This document shows positions 23,932 to 34,386 of a stretch of DNA of 64,000 nt, piece after piece (within the stretch, counting starts at the first letter, position 1; each line of letters opens with the position of its first letter). The stretch comes from Agriotes lineatus (taxonomy: Eukaryota > Arthropoda > Insecta > Coleoptera > Elateridae). Under the pieces are notes generated by a model. It ran no database searches. It was given only the letters and a program-made list of their open reading frames with translations, and was not told where the DNA came from. Both the position numbers and the translations under genes were made by a program. The stretch is from NCBI GenBank assembly GCA_940337035.1, contig OW679203.1:27041495-27105494 (forward strand). Direction: 5' to 3'.

Positions 23932-24826
23932 TAGATATGTTAATAGCTATAGCATCTCTAGTTTTTGCCCTACCAAATAACATCACATAACATTTACTTG
24001 CATTAATTTGTAGATTATGTTTTTCCGAATATTCTATAGGATTTTTAAGATCAAAATTAACTTCAGCATTGACATCATCTACTTTATCGGGATTAAATTT
24101 GATTAATAGTTGTGTGTCATCTGCATAAAAATGGTAATCACAAAATCTTAGAGATGTTTTTAAATTGAAGGTATAAATGATATATAACAAAGGCCCTAAA
24201 ATTGATCCTTGAGGAACACCAAGTGTTAACGGCAAAGCTTTAGATTTGATTTTATTTAATACAACTATTTGAGAGCGATTTGTAAGATAATTTTTTATGA
24301 ACATTCGAGCTGTTATGTCAAAACCAATATAATCTAGGATACTCAACAGTACTTCATGGCTTATCGTGTCAAAAGCCCTCGAATAATCAAGCATTACTGC
24401 TAGAGATAATTCATTTTTATCAGCGGCAACCAGAATATCATCAGTTATGTTTAAAAGAGATGTAGTGCAACTGAAGCCCGATCTGAAGCCAGATTGGGTT
24501 TCAGGCAGTACACCATGATGATCAACATACTGACGAATCTGAACCGCCATAAGCTTTTCAAGCACTTTTGACAGACAAGGTAAAACACTAATAGGCCTAA
24601 GATCCTTATAATCTGTTGGTAATTTAACTTTAGGCACAGCAATAATGTGGGCAACTTTCCAGCCATCAGGAAAAGTAGAATGGAGTATACAATAGTTTAA
24701 AATATGGGTTATGTATGGTACTAGATAAGGACAGCAATGACATAACATTCTTATACTAAGACCATCAGCACCAACAGCGTTAGTCTTGATACCAGGAAGG
24801 ACCCTCATTATATCACTCTCAGTCAC
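23864..24826 (-). pseudogene. LINE reverse transcriptase domain
   Basis: 320-codon open stretch. RT landmarks: RPISVLPCLSKVLEKLM, SGFRSGFSC, LDYSRAFDTISHEVL (palm aspartate), GVPQGSILGPLL and FYADDTQL (catalytic YADD). The N-terminal side needs a frame change to join with the 25074-24823 segment. The C-terminus runs into the 253-bp insert (last codons are insert-derived). Catalytic residues are intact but the element cannot make a full ORF2. Confidence 0.9.
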
Positions 24827-25026
24827 TTCTTTGAATTTAAATGGGGTTCAAACGTTTTTAACTTATTAGCTGAATAAAAATGCAAGAGATCATTGTTATT
24901 AGTTGTTTTCAAAGATTTAACAGAATTAATAAATGCGTTATTAATTTCATCAGCATTGTTTAGATGTGTGGGAATATCTGCAGCTTGTGATTTTTGATAA
25001 ATATTGGTAGTTTTCAATTCCTTCCA
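24823..25026 (-). pseudogene. LINE ORF2 linker between endonuclease and RT
   Basis: Reads WKELKTTNIYQKSQAADIP and onward. The upstream part VLW-K lies on the other side of the hAT insertion at 25027-26984. Open to 24823 with a stop just inside the RT segment, so a 1-base shift separates it from the RT. Confidence 0.75.
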
Positions 25027-25584
25027 CAGTGGCGGCACTAGAAAATTATTCTTGGGGGGGCCTAGAGGGGCCAAGTCAAACTTTGGGAGGGCAGATCAAA
25101 AAATTATTTAAAATATATGGAAGAGGGAGTGAACTACTATTTTATTACTTAAGTATCAATGCTAATGATCAATGTTTGTCCGAAATACACTTTTTGTAGC
25201 TTTTTATGCTTAAAACGCATGACCTAACCTCGAAAAATCAGCTGACATTTCTAAATTAGTTTATTTGACCCGTGAAACAAAACCAAGTTAGCTCGTACCA
25301 TATCGAAAATGGCGTGTCGCTATATTGTCAGTATGGTAGAGGGTCCTATTAGTCAATGTCTTAAATTTAATAGATGGTGATTGGCTCAACATTTAAGGAA
25401 TTATATTCTCAATATAGTAACTACTTTATTAAGAAATAAAACCGTTCGTACATTTACAGATTATTACAGGATAATATTTTATTTACTTATAATATATAAT
25501 AAAATATTAGGTAGAACAACAACTAAACGCTATTAAAGAACTATTCGCCTATTCGCATGAGTCGAGGAAAATGCATCCACTACC

Positions 25585-25767
25585 TTATCTACATCTATGT
25601 TTTTTTGCAATTTCCTTTTCAATAGATAAAGTGGAAATGTTGCAAAGCCTCTCATTAGTCATTCTAGTTCTGAGATAAGTGTGGATTCTTTTCAAACTAG
25701 AAAAAGACCTTTCGCAAGAAACAGTTGAAACAGGTAATGTCACTGCTATTTTTAGCAAGTTATACAA
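25585..25767 (-). pseudogene. hAT C-terminal dimerisation domain fragment
   Basis: Contains LPVSTVSCERSFSSLKRIHT and YLRTRMTNERLCNISTLSIE, the hallmark of the hATC domain in ZMYM/KRBA2-type transposases. Ends with a stop after HRCR. It lacks an adjoining catalytic core. Confidence 0.85.
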
Positions 25768-26087
25768 TGTCTCAAATGCATCACGGTATTGATGTACTAA
25801 ATTAAGAAGTTTTTCAAAACACTTACTGTTGCATCAACTAAATCTTTAGCATAATCTAAATTTGAGTTCTGTAAATGGTCAGACAAAGAACTTGTTTGTT
25901 TTAATAATATTTTAAAAATAACATAACAAATGTTTCATTTAATTGATTTAAGAGTCGAGTAGCATCTATACTCGACGAGTACTTTCATCTTTAAAATTAC
26001 CTTCACCGTCAGCTATACTATGCAGTAACACTATACGTAATTGATTCAAATCTCTTGATCACCATCACATGAAAGTAATTGTACAGT

Positions 26088-26327
26088 CTAACGGGTGTCA
26101 CTCAGTCGTTTTAGTTCCATTGGTTTTTCTTTAGGATATATTTCTGTTTGAAGGTTGATAAATTTTGGGTACACTGTAGAACAACTAACAAAAACATACA
26201 GTTTTTCTAAAACTGAGAAACCTGAGAGACCTTCATCAGATATATTGTTATCGCTTGCGTTATTGTCATTATCATTATCGTTACAAACACTTTCTTTGGT
26301 ATCTTCAGGGAACTCCATCATCTCCAC
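26088..26327 (-). pseudogene. hAT transposase mid-region fragment
   Basis: 79 codons. The end EKPMELKRLSDTR resembles the motif preceding the LKRLSDTRW block of ZMYM1-like transposases. The first part has an Asn/Asp simple-sequence stretch (NDNDNDNNASDNN). Broken from the C-terminal fragment. Confidence 0.5.
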
Positions 26328-26992
26328 AACACTATTACTTATTTTCAGTATTTAATTCACCCTTTTTAGCAACGTTGGTCTCTTTGATTATTATTGCTGC
26401 AGTGGGAGTAGCATCAAAGTAATCCCTTAGTGTCTTAGCACGCTTAATTTTTTTTAAAGGCCGCAAACAATAATTAAAATGCACACTAGCACACTTCAAC
26501 GAGACCACGTAGTCAGAAACAGACATCAGAAGCCAAATGTTTATATTTAACATTTAGCTAAATTGCATTCTCTTTTGTATTCGATATTGATTGCGAAAGG
26601 ACCTGTAAACAGAACAGGATTATTAGGTACTGTATCAAAGTGTGCCGACCAACCATAAGGATGTTTGTTAACCCAGATAAGAGCGTAAATTGATATTCTG
26701 CATCTAGCAGTATTCCTTATCATGCGCCTAAAAGGCCCATTAATAATTAAACCACAAAATAAAGTTGATTTTTAGTTTTATGCGGTAAATAAACATTCCC
26801 CATTAAAAGTTATTCGAAATAATTATTTAGTTTAAGTTAATTAATTCTATTATAGCAACATATTCAAAATATCTCTTTGAATGTGGTTAGACATAAGATA
26901 TTAATCAAAGGGTGTCTTCGGGGGGGCACAGCTAAATCTTGGGGGGCCTGGGCCTCCCCAGGCCCCCCCGTAGTGCCGCCACTGTCCTTCCA

Positions 26993-28075
26993 TAATACCT
27001 TAGGACCCTGTTTATTAAGCTGAAACTCCAGATACGCCTTTTTTTCTTGTCTTATAGCAAAAGTTACATAATTACGTAAGGACTTGTAATAGTCCCAGTG
27101 AGCACAATTTTTTGTTCTTTTAAATCTAGATAATGCGTTATTTCTAAGTGACATCATGAATTTAATATTTTCTGTCATCCAGGGAGCTTTTGTTTTAGTA
27201 ATTCTAACCTGCTTTACTGTTGTATGCATTTCAAATAAATTTAATATATTTCTATTTAAAAACTGCACCTTATCATTTGCATTATTTAATTGATAAATAG
27301 TATTCCATGGGATTGACTGAAGGTCAAGATGGAAATGTTCAGGATTAAATTGATTAAAATCTCGGTAAGTATAGAAGAAAGGTTTTATAGATGACTCTTC
27401 AGCTAAAGGGTAATCACAGTAAATCAAGCTGTGGTCAGATATGCCATGTAAATTAATTACACCACAATGCTCAATTATTTTTCTATCATTAACTAGAATT
27501 AGATCAATTAATGTTGAACTAGTTTTTGTAACGCGTGTAGGCTCTTGAATAATTTGTTTATATCCTAATGCGTCTAATGTAGAAGTGAATTGTACAGTAG
27601 CAGACTCATTTAAATTCAACATATCTATGTTAAAGTCACCTACACATATTATTTCATCAGAAATAGGTGTAGCAGTTGAGATGGAGTCCTCCAAGGCATC
27701 TAAAAACGCAGCATATCCAAACTCCCGCCTTCTGTAAACCACGCCAAACACTAAACATGTATGTTTGATTTTCAATTTTATCCATAATTGTTCAATAGCC
27801 GTATGAGTATGTATCGAAGGATGTATAGAAAAGTTTATGGAATTTTTAATAAAAATACCTACCCCACCTCCCCAGGTGCAAGTAACTCTATCTTTGCGTA
27901 GAAACGTATAACCTCTCACATGAACTGCATTATCAGGAACTTGTTGAGATAGCCAGGTTTCAGTCACACCCACCACATCATAGCTATTGGACAGCAAAAA
28001 CTCCTTGATTTCTGTAAAGTCAGCCAATAGTGATTGTGCATTAAAATGAGCAAATCTTATGATGCTATCAGTCAT
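26993..28075 (-). pseudogene. LINE apurinic-like endonuclease domain
   Basis: Starts MTDSIIRFAHFNAQSL. Endonuclease/exonuclease/phosphatase landmarks: FNAQS, VVGVTETWL (metal-binding Glu), GGGVGIFIK, VGDFNIDM, and the catalytic GISDHSLIY. The frame is open for about 360 codons until it runs into the hAT at 26984 and a stop at 26864. All key residues are present. Confidence 0.9.
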
Positions 28076-28530
28076 CCCTTACCACTAAACTTGCTACTAA
28101 ATAAAATAAAGGAAAATTGTAACACATAAATACATAGCGTACATATAATAATATAAAATAACAGTACCTGTTAAGAAATAATAATTTAGTTATCTCTTTT
28201 CGAAACAAAACTAACATTATACTTCGATAACATAATATTAGAAATCTGTGTAAACAACCCAAAATGTGCACGTGCATGCCTAAATCTATATAAATAGCGC
28301 TATCGTAACACCCAAACATAAACAATAAAATTAATTTACGTAAAGGAACCAAATTAAATTTATGTGGCGTAAATACAACAATTAATACTCTATTTAAATG
28401 AAAATGATCGTCATTTTCACAGTAACAAAAATGTATAATACGGTAAACTTTGGTGATTAGACCTCCCATATCAGCATAATAGATTCTGAATTCACTCACC
28501 AAATAACTAGTGAACATCCCTGAGACTGTC

Positions 28531-28631
28531 CAGATAACCACTACGGTTCTTCTCCTGTATGAAACCTTACATATAGTAGTGCAGCTAAATGCTAGATCTA
28601 ATTTTTTGCAGTTTTATATTTACACTTCAAG
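28531..28631 (-). pseudogene. Zinc-finger copy 1, proximal part
   Basis: Continues copy 1 on the other side of the LINE. The minus strand shows FHTGEEP then a stop (near 28560), another decayed finger linker. It ends at ACTTCAAG, the 8-bp duplication that precedes the hAT end at 28632. The same arrangement is at 32248-32377. Confidence 0.65.
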
Positions 28632-29010
28632 CAGAGCTTGGCAGTATTTGTAGGTATTTGTAAATACTTTTTTTTATTTAAATACGTTGTAGTATTTAAT
28701 TACTAGGTTAAATACTTTTTAATGGGCTGTATTTGTATTTGTAGGTGCAAATACTTTACAAAGTATTTAGTATTTAAATATAATTTTGGAAGTATTTAAA
28801 TACTTTCAGACTATTTAAATATTTTTAGAGTATTTAAATACTTTGAGAGTATTTAAATAGTCTCAAAGTATTTAAATATTCTCAAATGATGACGTATTGG
28901 ACATTTAAAATTATGCAAAAAGTATTTACTAGTTACAAATATATTTCTTGGAGAAACAAAGGTAATTGAATACCTTTGAGAGCATTTAACTACTTTTATT
29001 TCTTAAAAAA
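28632..29010. mobile_element. Partial hAT element, copy 1 (left end only)
   Basis: Begins CAGAGCTTGGCAGTATTTG at the same position relative to the zinc-finger sequence as the hAT of copy 2 (32378). It is built from repeated AGTATTTAAATACT-type motifs. Sequence closely parallels 32378-32745 and stops at TTATTTCTTAAAAAA, where zinc-finger copy 2 begins. This is a tandem-duplication junction rather than an element end. Confidence 0.8.
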
Positions 29011-29320
29011 GTCTTATAAATTATAGGGTTTTCTCCTGTATGCAGCCGCGTGTGGCTAAGTAAACCACAGTTATTTGTTTGTATCGACGCAGAGAAAAGT
29101 AGTGTTAGTGTTTTCATGTATAATACCTTACATGTACAACAGCCAAATGACATCTTCTGCAGTTTTATATTTACACTTATAAAGAATATACTAATGCTTT
29201 TCTCCAATGTAGAAACTCACCATCTATGACCAATTTTCTTCTTTTTGTTGTTCGAAAATTGTTTTCTGAGCAACCATGTGTAAGGTTTTTCTCCAGTATG
29301 ACACTGCTCGTGTATATCTA
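29011..29320 (-). pseudogene. Decayed C2H2 zinc-finger sequence, copy 2, distal part
   Basis: Near-duplicate of 22247-22560. The minus strand shows NNCGLLSHTRLHTGENP, a recognisable half finger and linker, and further on HTGEKPY as in copy 1. Frames are broken. Interrupted by the pogo element at 29323. Confidence 0.7.
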
Positions 29321-29322
29321 TA

Positions 29323-32247
29323 AGGTACACCGGGGTAAGTGGAACCGCAAATTTCCATAGTTGAAATTTGATTAATCACAAATTATTCAATTTACTTTCG
29401 ACTTCGATCAAATTTGATGAGTTAGTTCTCAGACATATTAGCCATCTGTGTGTAAAGTATGACGACCAACTGTTTTACAGTTTCAATGTAAAAATGTACA
29501 AACATTTTTTTGGAATCTAGGGTACACTTACCCCATGGTTTGGGGTAAGTGTAACCCACGACTGATATTATCATAAGAAAGCACAGAAATGTGGATGGGG
29601 CAAGTGTATATAATTAAGTACACATTCTGTCACGAAAAATATTTATTACAGGAAATAGTTAAATCAAAACAACTTTTATTTAGCCAATATTATATGTATC
29701 AAATGAAACGTCAAATATTAATTTGCCTCGTTTATCGACAGTTGGCGGCGGTAAATGTTTAAAAACCTCTTCTGGTCGAATTATGCTCTTGTCCTCAACG
29801 TTAGGCCAATAAAATGTAGAAGTTGAACGAATCCTCCTACAGAATTTTGCTTCCAGGCACGTTTCCGTTTCAGTTAGCTGTCCGACGTACATTTTAATCT
29901 TTCTATTATGACAAAATTTAGCAATAATCCAGTCCCCCATTTCCACCATAGATACGTCTTTGGACATAAAATCAACAAAATCATTTTCTTTCTCCATCTC
30001 CATACGCTCATCTTCGACCTCCTCTTCATCTGAATCGATTTGTAATTCTTCGACATTTTCACTGTAAGTGCTGTCGTTGCTGTCTTCTTCAATGTGAATA
30101 ATTTTTTTCTTCTGTTTCTTTACTTGCTTAACTTGCTTAACTGGCTTCTCACTCGCTTGTCTTAGCTTAGCGATGGCCTCCACCGAAGTTATTACTTCGG
30201 CACCCCCGCAAATTCGTTTTCTTCCAGTAGTTGTTCTTTGTGTTTGTTTCACCTGTTCCAAAAGCAATTCTTCGAAAGAAACACTTCGAATATTTGAAGT
30301 TCCAGATGCACTGCCCTCTATACAGACTCCCGAAGCCTTGCCATCAACATCTTTTGCACAGCCGTCTATACAGACTCCTGAAGCCTTGCCATCAATATCT
30401 TCTGAACCGTCTATTCCACCTCTTGGAGTTTTACCATTAACAACCCATGCAGAAGATGTTGATGGCATGTCTGTGAGAGGCTCATCAGATGGCAGAGTAT
30501 TCGTCGTTTCTTTATCATTCTGAAAGCTGCACCATTTTCGGTATTTTTGTGGTTCATAGCTTTCTGGTGGAATAACTGTATCGCAATATGGAACAATGCC
30601 AGCCTTTGCAAAGCCGTTTTTTATAATTGCAGTATCTAGGTTTAACCAAATTTTTGAAATAATAGTCGAGAAGTTTGATTTTGGTAATTTTACTCCATAA
30701 TTTTTCCTTTGCCACTTTATAATTTCTTCGTCCCACTTCAGTTTTAGGGGTTTGAAAACACTAAGGTCCATAGGTTGAAGAACATGGCTCGTATGCGGCG
30801 GTAGTTTCAATATAACCACGTTCTCTTGAGCAGCTTTTTCAACCAGGGAAATGCCAATATGCGAACTATGTCCATCGTAGATTAAGATGATTGGTCTCTC
30901 ATGGGACGTGTTTTTTATAAAACTATTTATGAAATAGTTTTCGAAAGTCTTACTTTCCATCCACCCATTTTTGGTAGCTGCGTATGTCATACCAGTATAT
31001 TCTTGGTCTTTCCCTGCCATCCAAGAATCCCATATATTTTTCCCCTTGAAGACGATCAGTGGAGGCAACTTTTCCCCTGCAGCGTTAGCTCCCATAAGTA
31101 CAGTTATATTTTCCTTTCCCGGACCGCTTGTTGCCCTATGAGCAGCAGTACCTTTCTCTCCAACAACTTTTATTCGACTGGGATCCAAACAAAAACTGGT
31201 TTCGTCGATGTTATAGATTTGTGCAGGAGGAACATTAGCGATGACTTCCTTTAACAATTCAAAATAAGCAGAAATGATGAATGGGTCTATACTTCGTTTA
31301 CGTGCAACTTCAACGCTTTGGGGTTTCTTCTGACTCAAGTTAAAAGTTTTTTTAAACCTCATGAAATAATCATCCCCTGGTACTCCATCTTTAAACGGTG
31401 TTGGGATATGATTTTCTTTGACATAACTTGCTATGGTATTCAACACCTCTGTCTTTGAGAGGCCGAAACCCCACATTTCCATCGTCTTGATGCAATTAGC
31501 CATTTTTTGCTCTTCTTCATATGGAATAGCAGTTGCTCTACCTCCGGTTTTACTTTTGACTCCCCTTTGCCCATGTACGTGCTTATATAATGTTGGCTTT
31601 GGTATGTTATATGTTTTTGCTGCCCTGTATATAGTTAACTGTCCACTTTTAACTGAATTTATTGCCCCATTCAAATCTTCTTTGGAATAGGGTGGCGGAT
31701 CTTTCTTCCGATTATACGTACGCACCATCCCTATAACAAATGATACAAGACCCTCTTAAAAATAAAGCCTACAATGATAAAAGTTATTAGCAAACGGTCG
31801 AAATGTGCCCAAGAATATGACTGGGGTAAGCGGAACCTAGACAGGGTTACACTTGCCCCAACGAGATATTTTCTGGGGCAAGTGTAACCCACGCAGGTTT
31901 CAATAAAACTGATAAAAATATCACTTCTGTACTGCAGTCATATCTTAAACAACGCATTGGTAAGTACTTACTGTGTATAATATGAAACTGGCTTCCAAAC
32001 ACTCGAAATTATTAATAATAGTTCACGTGTTGCACGAGGTCACTATGCTACCAAAAACTGCACACATCCGAACAATTGCGTCTCCTCGAGTAAACTGGCG
32101 ATGTAGCGTTACAATCGCACTCTGCGCTTGTAGTTGATGGTAGTAACATTAAAATCCACTAGATGGAGCAACTTTAAAATTCGTATTTACAAAAATAGCG
32201 GGAATGGGTTCCACTTACCCCGAAAGTACACTTACCCCGGTGTACCT
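29323..32247 (-). mobile_element. pogo/Tigger-type DNA transposon, apparently complete
   Basis: Terminal inverted repeats AGGTACACCGGGGTAAGTG at both ends, flanked by TA (29321-29322 and 32248-32249). The empty site in zinc-finger copy 1 (near 22568, TCTACATTACC) confirms the borders. It carries one long uninterrupted transposase frame. Subterminal regions repeat GGGGTAAGTG / CACTTACCCC motifs several times. It is the least decayed element of the window. Confidence 0.93.
29680..31728 (-). CDS. pogo/Tigger transposase
   Basis: 682 aa without interruption. Residues about 12-55 form a psq-type helix-turn-helix (KEDLNGAINSVKSGQLTIYR then AAKTYNIPKPTLYKHV), followed by a CENPB-like second HTH region. 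The DDE_1 catalytic core shows D175 (YNIDETSF), D285 (LIYDGHSSH) and D321 (LQPMDLSVFKPLK), spacing DD35D. The C-terminal third has a low-complexity repeat (two GKASGVCI blocks), a Lys-rich patch, an acidic tract near residue 590, and a small domain with VGQLTETETCLEAKF ... FYWPNVEDKSII. The enzyme would cut and paste the element at TA sites. Start ATG lies 519 bp inside the right TIR. All three acidic residues are present, so it may be active. Confidence 0.92.
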   Translation of the reverse strand: MVRTYNRKKDPPPYSKEDLNGAINSVKSGQLTIYRAAKTYNIPKPTLYKHVHGQRGVKSKTGGRATAIPYEEEQKMANCIKTMEMWGFGLSKTEVLNTIASYVKENHIPTPFKDGVPGDDYFMRFKKTFNLSQKKPQSVEVARKRSIDPFIISAYFELLKEVIANVPPAQIYNIDETSFCLDPSRIKVVGEKGTAAHRATSGPGKENITVLMGANAAGEKLPPLIVFKGKNIWDSWMAGKDQEYTGMTYAATKNGWMESKTFENYFINSFIKNTSHERPIILIYDGHSSHIGISLVEKAAQENVVILKLPPHTSHVLQPMDLSVFKPLKLKWDEEIIKWQRKNYGVKLPKSNFSTIISKIWLNLDTAIIKNGFAKAGIVPYCDTVIPPESYEPQKYRKWCSFQNDKETTNTLPSDEPLTDMPSTSSAWVVNGKTPRGGIDGSEDIDGKASGVCIDGCAKDVDGKASGVCIEGSASGTSNIRSVSFEELLLEQVKQTQRTTTGRKRICGGAEVITSVEAIAKLRQASEKPVKQVKQVKKQKKKIIHIEEDSNDSTYSENVEELQIDSDEEEVEDERMEMEKENDFVDFMSKDVSMVEMGDWIIAKFCHNRKIKMYVGQLTETETCLEAKFCRRIRSTSTFYWPNVEDKSIIRPEEVFKHLPPPTVDKRGKLIFDVSFDTYNIG

Positions 32248-32377
32248 TATTACCTTTGTGTTGTCCCGTATTGACACAGATAACCACTACGGTTCTTCTC
32301 CTGTATGAAACCTTATATATAGTAGTACAGCTAAATGCTAGATCTATTTTTTTGCAGTTTCATATTTACACTTCAAG
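32248..32377 (-). pseudogene. Zinc-finger copy 2, proximal part
   Basis: Parallels 22570-22597 plus 28531-28631 without the LINE, so it preserves the LINE's empty site (GACACAGATAACCACTACGG). Ends at ACTTCAAG, the hAT target duplication. Confidence 0.7.
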
Positions 32378-32789
32378 CAGAGTTGGGCAGTATTTGTATT
32401 TGTAAATACTTTTTTTATTTAAATACGTTGTAGTATTTAATTACTAGGTATTTAAATACTTTTTAATGGACTGTATTTGTATTTGTAGGTGCAAATACTT
32501 TACAAAGTATTTAGTATTTAAATATAATTTGAAATTATTTAAATACTTTTAGACTATTTAAAAATTTTTAGAGTATTTAAATACTTTGAGAGTATTTAAA
32601 TATTCTCAAAGTATTTAAATATTCTCAAATGATGACGTATTGGACATTTAAAATTACGCAAAAAGTATTTACTAGTTAGAAATACATTTCTTGGAGAAAC
32701 AAAGGTAAACTTTGAGAGTATTTAACTACTTTTATTTCTTAAAAAATGTATTTCTAACTAGGAAATACTTTTTGCATAATTTTAAACGT

Positions 32790-33003
32790 CTTTTAGGACA
32801 TCATTTGAGCTATTCTGGCATTACACGTTGGAATGCACACTATAAGTCCGTAATACAAATTTTTAACAAAGAAATACTTATAAATTTTAGCAAACAAAAT
32901 ACTTATTTTATATGAAAAGCTTTCAATTAAACAATATTGCTTGAATAGAAATGAAGTGGAGTATTTGGCAGCATACATTTCTAAGTCACTGGTTTTAGCA
33001 TTA
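32790..33003 (+). pseudogene. hAT transposase fragment, upstream of LINE insertion
   Basis: Reads GHHLSYSGITRWNAHYKSVI (a hAT TRWN motif), then after a frame break NRNEVEYLAAYISKSLVLA up to the LINE. Joins 36483-36644 in frame across the LINE. Confidence 0.65.
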
Positions 33004-33024
33004 TATATATATATATATTGAGCA

Positions 33025-34386
33025 CTATAGGCCATTAAGGCCTGTGGCTTGGTATGATATCTTTCTCCATTGTTCCCTGTTCTGAACTTTCTGCCACCAG
33101 CACTTTACTTGCAGGTTTCTTAAATCGTCCATGACTTGATCTGTCCATTTTATCTTAGGTCTTCCTTGCCTTCGGGTATCGAGTAATCTTGCCTGCATCA
33201 TTTTCTTGGGAATCCTGTTGTCCGGCATCCTTTGCACATGCCCCCACCATCTGATCCTTTGAGATTTCACTGCTCCTGCTATATCTTTCCCTTTTAAACC
33301 GTCAAGCACTTCTCTATTTGTCCGTCTCCTCCACGTTCCATTTTCTTGAATCCCCCCTAGTATTCGCCTCACTATTTTGCGCTCCCAGGTGCACAGCTGA
33401 TTTAATAAGTTTTGAGTCAAAGTCCATGTTTCACACGCGTATAGAACTGTGGGCCTTATCACTGTTTTGAAAACTCTCAGTTTTACATTGTTTGATAAAT
33501 GCTTTGAAGTAAGAACACTGTAGAGGGCGTTTGCACTTTTGTTTCCACACTGTATTCTAGCCTGAATCTCCGCTTCCTGGTTAAACGTCGTTGAAATTGT
33601 AGTTCCTAGGTATACATATTCTTTTACCTTCTCGAAGTGGTACTGTTTTGTGTCACCCCTGATTGCTATGTGACCACCCCCATTTTGCTCCTTCTTTTCT
33701 CCCGTTCGCATATACTTAGTTTTTTGTTCGTTTATTGATAAACCATATCCTCTGGCCTCCGTTTCTATTTTCAGAAAAACTTCTTCCATTGCTGTTTTTG
33801 TTCTAGCTATGATAACCAGATCATCCGCATAGGCTGTAAACTGGTATAGTTTAGTTGTTATGGTCCCATCTGTCAATTTACTTTTTCTGATAATCCCTTC
33901 TAGTATGAGGTTAAAAAGCAGCGTGGATAGGGGGTCACCTTGGCGCAGTCCATTATTGGTAACAAATTGTTCCGATACTTTCCCATGCATTTTTACTCGG
34001 TTTGTTGTATTTGTTAGCGTTAGACTTACTAGCCGTATTAACTTGTCTGGAACTCCCATTTCCTGCATAGTCTTGTAAAGTTGGCTTCTGTTTGCCGCAT
34101 CGTACGCCTGTCTGAGGTCTATAAACAGGAGATGCATAGGTATCTGGTATTCCTCACTTAAGGCCCCTATTTGTTTTAGAGTAAAGATATGGTCTATTGT
34201 TGACCTACCGTGCCTGAACCCTGCTTGGTATTCACCTACTTCTTGCTCCATGAACATGTCCAATTTGGTTTTAAGTAGGCTCGCTAATACTTTATAGGCA
34301 GTATCTAGCAAAGCAATGCCTCTATAATTTGAACAGCACGTTTTGTCTCCTTTTTTGAAAATGGGGTGATAACTGCTTCTGTCCAT
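33025..34386 (-). pseudogene. RTE ORF2, reverse-transcriptase half
   Basis: 453 codons: NYRGIALLDTAYKVLASLL, YQAGFRHGRSTIDHIF, LFIDLRQAYDAANR, NNGLRQGDPLSTLLFNL, then the catalytic TAYADDLVIIA, and C-terminal RIRWWGHVQRMPDNR and GRPKIKWTDQV. Overlaps the endonuclease frame by 82 bases in another frame. The shared protein context (TEAVITP then IFKKGDKTCCSNYRG) shows that a single-base indel near 34370 split one ORF. Confidence 0.92.

Larger units (their letters stand above)
25027..26984 (-). mobile_element. hAT transposon remnant with 8-bp target duplication
   Basis: Ends CAGTGGCGGCACTA and TAGTGCCGCCACTG are inverted terminal repeats. TCCTTCCA is duplicated at 25019-25026 and 26985-26992. 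G-rich subterminal tracts (CTTGGGGGGGCC) occur at both ends. Minus-strand fragments of a ZMYM1-like hAT transposase remain (25585-25767, 26088-26327), but most of the DDE region is absent. It inserted into the ORF of the LINE and is therefore younger. Confidence 0.9.
22598..28530 (-). mobile_element. Non-LTR retrotransposon (EN-RT LINE, CR1/Jockey-like), interrupted
   Basis: A minus-strand element inserted in zinc-finger copy 1. Its 3' end is a TTA-repeat tail at 22598-22622. CAGATA flanks it on both sides (22592-22597 and 28531-28536), matching a continuous site in copy 2, so this is the target duplication. It encodes an endonuclease (28075-26864) and a reverse transcriptase (24826-23864, 23653-23012). 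It is broken by a hAT at 25027-26984, a 253-bp insert at 23679-23931, and a frame change near 24825. The 28541-28076 segment upstream has no recognisable ORF1. Clade assignment is from motif memory only. Confidence 0.85.

Noticed and set aside
28068..28541. 157-codon minus-strand frame upstream of the LINE endonuclease as ORF1
   Set aside because: Highly hydrophobic and AT-driven with no zinc knuckle or coiled coil; more likely 5' UTR or decayed sequence.
28632..28900. CRISPR-like regular repeats
   Set aside because: The AGTATTTAAATACT motifs are irregularly spaced, palindromic, lack unique spacers, and belong to hAT ends in a eukaryotic genome.
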